64,000 bases of DNA from Mesorhizobium tianshanense (GTDB taxonomy: Bacteria > Pseudomonadota > Alphaproteobacteria > Rhizobiales > Rhizobiaceae): positions 43,849 to 107,848 of the forward strand of contig NZ_VLKT01000027.1 of assembly GCF_007830515.1 (NCBI RefSeq), written 5' to 3'. The notes beneath the pieces are model-generated. The model ran no database searches and was not told where the DNA came from. It saw only the letters and a list, made by a program, of their open reading frames with translations. Below, in pieces: positions 57,984 to 64,000 of the stretch; position 1 is the first letter of the stretch; each line of letters opens with the position of its first letter. A program made the translations under genes and the position numbers.

Positions 57984-58133
57984 ATGCATCCGATCAATCA
58001 GCTGTTCGAAGATATCTATCGCAATTATTGGGGCATCTCGCCGGCCACCGACAGGCCGGAGAGGCAGCGCCTGACCACGCCGGCCGCGCGCAATCGCGAC
58101 CTGCCGGCCCGGCCCGAACGCCGGCAAGAATGA
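57984..58133 (+). CDS. Microprotein B, unknown, paralogue of microprotein A
   Basis: 49 aa. MHPINQLFEDIYRNYWGIS shares its first 14 positions (MHP-[VI]-N-x-LFEDIYRN) with microprotein A; the C-terminal tail is Arg/Pro-rich. AAGGAG precedes ATG 57984 at good spacing. With microprotein A it forms a tandem duplication, each copy with its own LacI operator. Function unknown. Confidence 0.5.
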   Translation: MHPINQLFEDIYRNYWGISPATDRPERQRLTTPAARNRDLPARPERRQE

Positions 58134-58213
58134 CCGCGTTTGTGGGGGAGATCTGCCTGCGAGGCCGGGAGGTTAGGACACCAACCGAGCTCCTCGATGG
58201 GTGCGGGCCCGCC

Positions 58214-58588
58214 TCAGGAGCGCGGGCGCACCAGCGCCGAGGCGGCAACCGCCAGCCACCCGGCGATGAGCAAGGTGCCGCCGATCGGCGCCGACATCGG
58301 GAAAAGCCGCGAGCCGAGGAAGTCCCGGGCGAGGAGATCGCCACAAAACAAGACAAGCCCGACAAGAAGGATGAGGCTTGCGGTTCGCAGGATCCGGTTT
58401 GCGCCGACGAGCCCGACGGCGAGAAAGACCGGCGCATGCATGAGCAGGAAGGACGCCGCCGTGCTGACGAAAGCGCCGCCGAGATGCGCCGCCGCGGCGG
58501 AGAGCGCAACGCCGGCCGCGCCACACAGGCTGCCGGCAAAAACGAGGATGCGGCCGCTGCCGTTCGCTGATTGCTCGGCGGTGCTCAT
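58214..58588 (-). CDS. DUF423 family inner-membrane protein
   Basis: 124 aa from ATG 58588 (MSTAEQSANGSGRILV) with GGAGACC upstream; four hydrophobic segments. The DUF423 signature appears in AGVALSAAAAHLGGAF. Role unknown. It follows the MFS pseudogene on the same strand. Confidence 0.82.
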   Translation of the reverse strand: MSTAEQSANGSGRILVFAGSLCGAAGVALSAAAAHLGGAFVSTAASFLLMHAPVFLAVGLVGANRILRTASLILLVGLVLFCGDLLARDFLGSRLFPMSAPIGGTLLIAGWLAVAASALVRPRS

Positions 58589-58629
58589 GTCTCTGGTCTC
58601 CGTGAACTGGTGATAGCTCGCAAACGGTG

Positions 58630-59833
58630 TCACGACTCGCCCGCCTGCACCAGCATGTCGCGCTCGCGGCGCGACTGGACCAGCCAGTTATACGCCGCTC
58701 CGCCGGCCATCAGCACGGAGGTGCCGAGAAACACCGCGCGCATGCCGAAATGACCGCCGACGAAGCCGCCGAGCAGCGGCCCGGCGACCTGTCCGACATA
58801 TTGCGCCGAGATCGACAGTCCCAGCACATTGCCGCCGACGCCGTCCGGAACATTGTGGCGGATGACGCTGGTGATGCAGGGCAAGAGACCGCCAAGCGCC
58901 AGCCCCATCAGGAAGCGCAGGCCGACGAGTTGCCAGCGCGCCGATGATGACGTTCCAGTGGCCGACGCGGTCGGCGAGCTTGCCGAGACGCGAGGCTGAC
59001 AGGATGGCGCCAAGTGCCGCCGCCGACATGACGACGCCGGAGGTCAATGTTAACAGGCTTTGGTCCTCGATGAGCTGCTGGACGTAGACCGTTATGATCG
59101 GCTCGATCGACATGGTGGCGAAGCTCAGCAGCATGCCGGTCGCCAGCATGGCGACGACGGGGCGCTTGTCCGGAATTTGCGACCAGCCGCCTTTCGGCTT
59201 CTCGGTCGATGCTGCCTTGTCGACTGTCGGGCGAGGGTTCTCCTTGATGAGAAAAGTCGTTGCCATGAACGCCAGGAAAATGACGCCGCCGGCGAGCAAG
59301 AAGGTGGCGCGGATGCCGATCAGGGGCGGCAGCGCGCCGCCGAGCAGGGGACCGACGAGGGCGCCGGCGGTGATACCGGCCGACAGCACGCCGAGCGCCC
59401 AGCCGGACCGGTCCTTCGGCGTTTGCATGGCGACGAGAATGGTCGAGCCGGAGGAATAGCCGCCGGCGAAGCCGATCAGCAGGCGCAGCAGCACCAATTG
59501 CCAGACAGTTTCCACAAGGCCGGTCAGCGACATGCAGATGGCCATGCCGAAACTGGCGCGCACCAGCATCAGCTTGCGGCCGTAGCGGTCGCCCAGCCGT
59601 CCCCACAGCGGCGCCACCAGCGCGGCGGCGAAGAACGTCGCGCCATAGGCGATGCCGGACCACTGCACGATCGCAGCGTGCCCCTCGGCACCCAGCTGCT
59701 CGACATAAAGCGGCAGGAAGGGCAGCAGCAGGGTCATGGCGACAAGCGTGCTGAACGAGCCGGCAAAGCACACGGCGAGATTGCGCCGCCAATGGATATT
59801 GTGCGTGCTTTGCACTGTGCTGTCTTGCGGCAT
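58630..59833 (-). pseudogene. MFS transporter broken by an internal deletion and frameshift
   Basis: The N-terminal part from ATG 59833 (MPQDSTVQSTHNIHWR) reads as a normal MFS protein through about helix 8 (GRLGDRYGRKLMLVRA motif present). Near 58935 the reading shifts frame: NVIIGALA is followed by garbage in one frame, while WQLVGLRFLMGLALG (helices 9-12) continues in another. Some 15-20 residues are also missing at the junction, so this is a real deletion or an assembly error. The transporter should be non-functional if the sequence is right. Divergent from the GntR gene. Confidence 0.78.
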
Positions 59834-59886
59834 GTCACGTCCTGTCCGGCCAGCTCGCATGAAAACTTGCCGTGGATACCATTTTG

Positions 59887-59905
59887 GGATACCAAACTGG
59901 TATCC
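59887..59905 (+). promoter_or_regulatory. Operator-like palindrome between the MFS pseudogene and GntR gene
   Basis: GGATACCA-AAC-TGGTATCC, a perfect 8+8 inverted repeat of the TGGTAT/ATACCA type bound by GntR/FCD regulators. It lies 53 bp upstream of the MFS start and upstream of the GntR coding region, so one regulator could control both. Confidence 0.65.
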
Positions 59906-60013
59906 GTCATGGACGCAAGCCTGGCGGCTGTCAATGCGGCCCTTTCAAACGTGATCGGCAAACGCTGGCCAGCGACCCGATTGCCAGAACAAATGGGCGG
60001 AACGGAAGCCACA

Positions 60014-60679
60014 ATGTCACAAATGCAGAATGTCGAAAAACAGCTTCGCGAGATGATCCTCGGCCTTGAGATCGGTCCGGGCGAGCGGCTGACGGAACGC
60101 TGGATCGAAAGCCGCTTCGGAGCGTCGCGCACGCCGGTCAGGGCAGCGTTGCTGCGGCTCGAGACGGAGGGCCTGGTCTGCCGCGACGGGCGCGGCTGGA
60201 CGGTGTCGCCCATCAATCTCGCCGAGCTCGAGCAGATCGCCGTCTACCGCGAGGCGGTCGAGGTCGCGGCACTCAGGCTGACCTGTGCCCTGGAGGATAG
60301 GAGCGCCGTCGACCTCCTCGAGGCGATGCTGGACTCCTGTGACGCCACCACTCCGCGCGAGGAATGGCACCGCGTCGGCATGGATTTTCACATCGAGCTG
60401 GCACGCCTGTCCGGCAACGAGTTCCTGTTCAGGGCGGTCCGCGATGCCATGACGCGCCTGTCGCGCGCCCGCTGGCTGGAGGTGCGCGACGAGGCGGCAC
60501 TCGGCCGTGCCTGGGCCGAGCACCATGCCCTTTTGGCAGCGGTCCGGGCCGGCGATGCCGGTGAGGCAGCACGCCGGCTTTCGGCCCATATCGTCGGCAG
60601 CCGCGACCGGCTGGTGGCGTCATTGCGCAATGACCGGCGCGGCCTGCGCGCCAGGGGATTTGCCGTCGTCGCGGCCTGA
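60014..60679 (+). CDS. GntR family transcriptional regulator (FCD type)
   Basis: 221 aa from ATG 60014 (MSQMQNVEKQLREMILGL); longer starts at 59993 and 59909 are in frame. The winged HTH is RLTERWIESRFGASRTPVRA (about residues 22-41); the C-terminal all-helical FCD domain has the metal-binding pattern D...H...H...H (DFHIELARL, EHHALLAA, AHIVGS). It probably controls the adjacent MFS transporter. Confidence 0.88.
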   Translation: MSQMQNVEKQLREMILGLEIGPGERLTERWIESRFGASRTPVRAALLRLETEGLVCRDGRGWTVSPINLAELEQIAVYREAVEVAALRLTCALEDRSAVDLLEAMLDSCDATTPREEWHRVGMDFHIELARLSGNEFLFRAVRDAMTRLSRARWLEVRDEAALGRAWAEHHALLAAVRAGDAGEAARRLSAHIVGSRDRLVASLRNDRRGLRARGFAVVAA

Positions 60680-60737
60680 TTGCGCGGGCAGCCACTTTGG
60701 CCCTCGCTTCGCGAGCGCCGATGGCGTAAGAGCGGCG

Positions 60738-60998
60738 ATGGAAAACAACCGATTTGAAACACCCGTGACCGTCAAGTCGGGCGCGGAGGGAGCCACTCAG
60801 CTCTTGCGGACCGCCCGGGAGGCTTCCGATTACCTCCTCAACAGCTGGCCCGGCAAGCGCACTCCAAAGCATCGCGAAGCGCTGCAGGCCTGCCACGATG
60901 CGCTGGCCGGCGACAAACCGGCGATGACCGCAAGGCGCGCCTTCATCGCCGCCGCGCGTGAAGTGAACGTTTTCGTCACCGACAAGGCGCCGGCCTGA
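60738..60998 (+). CDS. DUF982 family protein
   Basis: 86 aa, matching the rhizobial DUF982 family: FETPVTV, then a WPGKRTPKHREALQACHDAL core and ARRAFIAAAREV. Cytosolic, role unknown; expanded in rhizobia. Weak ribosome site upstream. Confidence 0.82.
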   Translation: MENNRFETPVTVKSGAEGATQLLRTAREASDYLLNSWPGKRTPKHREALQACHDALAGDKPAMTARRAFIAAAREVNVFVTDKAPA

Positions 60999-61039
60999 AG
61001 GCGCAGCGAAATCCGGTCTGCCTCGCGGGCCGGACAGTT

Positions 61040-61192
61040 TTACTCTGCCGCTTCGGTCTCGGACGAGGTCTCGTCTTCGGGCTTCGAACGTTCCTTGGCT
61101 GCGACCTTGGCCGCCAGCTTTTCCGCCTTCTTGGCGGCCTTCTGCCGGTCACGTTCCTTGCGTTCTTGACCGTAATTCGGTGCTCGCGCCAT
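61040..61192 (-). CDS. Small Lys/Glu-rich conserved hypothetical protein
   Basis: 50 aa (MARAPNYGQERKERDRQKAA..., acidic tail), highly charged and probably helical/disordered. AAAGGA precedes ATG 61192. Small basic-acidic proteins of this type are common in Rhizobiales. Not assigned a function. Confidence 0.65.
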   Translation of the reverse strand: MARAPNYGQERKERDRQKAAKKAEKLAAKVAAKERSKPEDETSSETEAAE

Positions 61193-61393
61193 ACTTTTTC
61201 CTTTCACAGACCTGAAGGCTCTTCGCCCTGCCTAGGAGCATTGGGCTACAAACACAACACCGCAAAGGCCAATCGGCTCCATAGACGGCCGGCAGGGCCG
61301 GCTCCACGCGGTTCGGGCTTGCAAGACGGCTGGCACAATGATGTAGGAGAGGCCGGAGTGCAAATAACAAGCCGACTTTTTACCAAGTGACCG

Positions 61394-61543
61394 ATGGCCA
61401 CGCTTCAAAGAAACGCACAGAAGCTCTTCTATTATGCGCGCAATGCCATGCGCGATATCGCACCGCAGGCGTTGTTTCGCCGCAGGCTCGCAGGGCTGCT
61501 CGATCAGCCCAGGCTTTCGGACGGATCGATCCGCGTGTCTTAA
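61394..61543 (+). pseudogene. Short remnant, possibly the N-terminus of a glycosyltransferase
   Basis: 49 codons (MATLQRNAQKLFYYARNAMR..., then APQALFRRRLAGLLDQ) followed by a stop. The layout recalls the N-terminus of rhizobial LPS/CAP10-like glycosyltransferases, so this may be a truncated gene. No strong ribosome site. The remaining 61193-61604 gap shows nothing else. Confidence 0.35.
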
Positions 61544-61604
61544 TTTCGAAAGCGCGATAAAGAGCGGGAAGGATGGCGTAGGATTGGCTTTGTCAGCGAG
61601 ATTG

Positions 61605-62585
61605 TCACCAGGATTGAGCAATCAGCGCCACGGCGTCGGCGCGAGCCTTAGAAGACAGGTCCAAAATCGTCGCCTGGGAGTTGGCCACCGCCTCGACCGG
61701 CCATTCGGCGATTATCCGACGCATCTGGCCGGCGAGCGAAGACTCATTGGCTTCCTCGATTGAGTAGGCGAGCGGCCAGCCGACGCGGTCGAGGATCGGC
61801 TTCACCTTGCCCGTTCCCCTGATCTGGTCGATGGCGATGACAGGCTTGCCTTTTGACAGGCCGTAGAGCGAGCCGTGCAGGCGTGTCGTGAGGATGAGGT
61901 CGACGGTCTCGAACTGCCGCTCGATCTTCGCTGCCTCGTTCCCGGACCTCAACACGGTGTCGATCGGTTCGGTTTCGAGACCGAAGGCTTCGGCCAACTG
62001 CGACAAGAGCCCCTCGGCTCTGACCCATTCGGTCATGCCCTTGCCGTAATCCCGCTGCTCGCCCCGAAAGCAGAGCCCGGCTTTCAGCCGCTTGCCGGGC
62101 GGGGGCACCGCGCAAGGCCGGGAGCGCGAGATAGCAAGATCGAAGGATTGCCTCGGCAGGCCGTCGCGCGCCAATACTGCGTCAAAACGGGCAGCCATGT
62201 CCTGATGCCGGGAAATGACGCTGACGCCCACCGCAATCTTCCTCGCGTTCCGGTGCACGTCGAGCAGGTCGGCCAGTTGGTCGGCCTGAACGATCGGGCC
62301 GCAGACGAAAGCCAGCGTTTCGATTTCGCGGCGCATGTCGAACAGGTCGCTTATCTGACGGTGGCCGGCAATGCCAAGTGTCGGGTGGCTCAGTACGTCA
62401 TGGTCATGGCCGGCTCGGAACAGCTCCGCCGAAAGGTTCTCCACCGCATGCAGATCGCCGATTGTCGCGCCGCCGCCGTTTTCGAAACTTCCCCACCAGA
62501 CGAGCGTAGTGGGCGAAACAGTGGTGCGCCTGAGCAGTCTGTGTCGGCGCTTGAATGAGCGCCATTTGCGGCTGACCAACGACAT
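61605..62585 (-). CDS. Polysaccharide pyruvyl transferase family protein
   Basis: 326 aa from ATG 62585 (MSLVSRKWRSFK) with GGAAG upstream. Family hallmarks are GGGATIGDLHAVENL near the N-terminus and the ILTTRLHGSLYGLSKGKPVI motif at about residue 250. Adds pyruvyl ketal groups to exopolysaccharide or LPS sugars. Divergent from the next glycosyltransferase. Confidence 0.83.
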   Translation of the reverse strand: MSLVSRKWRSFKRRHRLLRRTTVSPTTLVWWGSFENGGGATIGDLHAVENLSAELFRAGHDHDVLSHPTLGIAGHRQISDLFDMRREIETLAFVCGPIVQADQLADLLDVHRNARKIAVGVSVISRHQDMAARFDAVLARDGLPRQSFDLAISRSRPCAVPPPGKRLKAGLCFRGEQRDYGKGMTEWVRAEGLLSQLAEAFGLETEPIDTVLRSGNEAAKIERQFETVDLILTTRLHGSLYGLSKGKPVIAIDQIRGTGKVKPILDRVGWPLAYSIEEANESSLAGQMRRIIAEWPVEAVANSQATILDLSSKARADAVALIAQSW

Positions 62586-62683
62586 GAGTTTGAGTTTCTT
62601 CCGGGATCGACTATGACAACCGTCTTTCCGCAAGCGCGGCACGTCCCTCATGCCGCATAGAGAAAAATACAAAGATAGGCAAC

Positions 62684-63466
62684 ATGGCAGCCCCGGCGGT
62701 AAACATGCTCTGGATCGGCGACAGGCTGGGCCGCATCGAGTTGTTATCGATCGCCTCCTGGCTCGCCTGCCGCCACGCCGTGCGTCTTCACGTCTACCAG
62801 CCGGTCGCCAATGTTCCAACCAGAGTCGATCTCGTTGATGGCGAGCTTACTGTACCCTTTGGCAAGATGAAGCGCTTGCGCCACCGCAAGACCGGCTCCT
62901 ACGCGCTCGCCTCCGACTATTTCCGCTATCGGTTGCAGCTGACCGCTGGCGGGCTTTGGTCCGACCTCGACATGGTTTGCCTGAAGCCGGTGAATATCGA
63001 GGGGGATTGCCTGTTCGGGCTCGAGGACGAGACCATGATCAACGGCGCCATCCTTTATCTCAAGTCCGACTTGCCGATGACGGCCGAGCTTGAGGGCCTG
63101 TTCCGCACCAGTTACTTCCCTCCCTGGACACGCATGCGGCGGGCGCGCAAGGCGCGATTTAAGCGCTTCATCGGCCTACCGGTTCAACCGGCCGATCTTC
63201 CCTGGGGAACCTTCGGCCCTGGCGCGTTGACGGCGCTGGCGCACAAGCACGGGCTGTTCGAGCGGGCATTGCCGCGGGAAGTCTTCTACCCACTGGATTT
63301 CCGGCAGGCGCAGGCCATCTACGATCCGACATTCTCGCTGGATGCGATACTGCGTGAGGAGACGCTGACATTGCATCTCTGGAACGAGGCTCTGCGTGAT
63401 TTGAAGCGCAGGCCGCCGCCGGCCGGTTCGCCGCTCGCGGAGCTTTATGCCGAGTTTGGCGTCTGA
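62684..63466 (+). CDS. Glycosyltransferase with DXD motif (capsular polysaccharide type)
   Basis: 260 aa. The YFRYRLQLTAGGLWSDLDMV segment gives the DXD sugar-nucleotide site of the Gly_transf_sug/Caps_synth group. Cytosolic or membrane-associated, likely in surface polysaccharide synthesis. The 3' end overlaps the convergent gene by 22 bp. Confidence 0.78.
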   Translation: MAAPAVNMLWIGDRLGRIELLSIASWLACRHAVRLHVYQPVANVPTRVDLVDGELTVPFGKMKRLRHRKTGSYALASDYFRYRLQLTAGGLWSDLDMVCLKPVNIEGDCLFGLEDETMINGAILYLKSDLPMTAELEGLFRTSYFPPWTRMRRARKARFKRFIGLPVQPADLPWGTFGPGALTALAHKHGLFERALPREVFYPLDFRQAQAIYDPTFSLDAILREETLTLHLWNEALRDLKRRPPPAGSPLAELYAEFGV

Positions 63467-64000
63467 ATGGCTTTGTTGCGAAGGCGGGCAGTCTCTATCC
63501 TGTCGAGCACGATCTTCTTGTTCGCCTCCGCGCGGCTCGGATCGGCCGGCTTGTGCCAGAGATGCAGCACCTCCGTCGCCCACGTGCCGGAACGCCGAAT
63601 GACGCCTTTATCCTGCAGGCGGAAGACGAAGTCGATGTCCTCCGAGCCCCAGCCTGTGAAGGTCTCGTCGAATCCGCCGACGGCAAGTGCGTCGCTTTTC
63701 CAGCAAGCGAGATTGCAGCCCTTGATGCGTCGCCAGACGAAGGAGCGATAGTCCGACGGCCTTCGCCAGGTCAGACGCGCGAAGAGCGGTATGACCTTGG
63801 AGATTTCGCCGGTAAGGCGATAGCTGAGGGACTTCTGGCGGAAGGCTTGATAGTTCCATTTTCCTTCGGCCAAAAGCTCCCTGCTGAGCTCCCGGCCAAG
63901 CAGAATGCGGCTGCCGGTGACCAGGTGGTTCGGTTTGGCGAGCGCGCGGTGCTGAGCCACGAAGTCCGGCTGCAGGATGCAGTCGCCGTCAATGAAGATC
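63445..64000 (-). CDS. Family 2-type glycosyltransferase, 5' end off the window
   Basis: The last 185 codons are visible; the gene continues past 64000. The reading opens with IFIDGDCILQPDFV (DXD-like DGD) and ends with GWGSEDIDFVFRLQ of the galactosyltransferase C-terminal motif, then HLWHKP. Probably a polymer-building surface polysaccharide enzyme. Confidence 0.82.
   Translation of the reverse strand, partial: IFIDGDCILQPDFVAQHRALAKPNHLVTGSRILLGRELSRELLAEGKWNYQAFRQKSLSYRLTGEISKVIPLFARLTWRRPSDYRSFVWRRIKGCNLACWKSDALAVGGFDETFTGWGSEDIDFVFRLQDKGVIRRSGTWATEVLHLWHKPADPSRAEANKKIVLDRIETARLRNKAIQTPNSA

Noticed and set aside
58688..59013. Separate small MFS fragment gene
   Set aside because: It is the shifted continuation of the upstream MFS frame, with helix order preserved, so it is part of one broken gene.

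Overview
The window is high-GC chromosomal DNA of an alphaproteobacterium in the Rhizobiales, most probably a Mesorhizobium or close relative. Evidence: NdvB/NdvA cyclic beta-1,2-glucan genes, an OpgC-type glucan succinyltransferase, a DUF982 protein, Rhizobiales-type intergenic palindromes, and the gene neighbourhoods. This is inferred from gene content; no database comparison was possible.

Layout. 1-9.2 kb: the 3' four-fifths of ndvB (glucan synthase) and ndvA (glucan exporter). 9.3-16.2 kb: an orphan ccmC that breaks off where ccmD should begin, a D-serine/D-threonine-type PLP enzyme, a D-lyxose isomerase, an aminotransferase remnant, and metH with an operator-like palindrome between its -35 and -10. 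16.4-21.25 kb: accessory patchwork. It holds a GYD protein, an imperfect 53-bp copy of the metH 3' end, an orphan truncated HK97-type capsid gene, a protein with an HEPN-like R-x4-H motif, a short tandem array, and an Apea/HEPN-like gene interrupted by one in-frame TAG. 21.26-31.14 kb: a 9.9-kb integrated element between 47-bp direct repeats derived from tRNA-Gln(CUG). It carries a tyrosine integrase, a small DNA-binding-like protein, four unknown late-type genes, terminase large and candidate small subunits, a D5/P4-type primase-helicase and an HTH protein. No portal, capsid or tail gene was recognised, so it resembles a phage satellite or a stripped prophage. 31.1-56.5 kb: mostly housekeeping (tRNA-Gln, LPG-synthase-like protein, ppx/gppA-rlmE, guaB, rnd, aspS, parC, bpt, sthA and several transporters), ending with opgC. 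56.5-61.2 kb: a LacI regulator with four matching operators and two tiny paralogous genes, a DUF423 protein, a broken MFS gene divergent from a GntR regulator, and small conserved proteins. 61.4-64 kb: polysaccharide genes (a GT remnant, pyruvyl transferase, DXD glycosyltransferase, partial GT2).

Functional links. NdvB makes the periplasmic cyclic glucan, NdvA exports it, and OpgC probably succinylates it. Ppx/GppA and RlmE overlap by 4 bp. The LacI gene, its promoter and the two small genes form a compact autoregulated unit, the most novel-looking host feature. In the integrated element, a 17-bp motif built from two GTTGCA half-sites 11 bp apart recurs at both ends and in the middle, and an imperfect 37-bp inverted repeat lies just after the primase gene.
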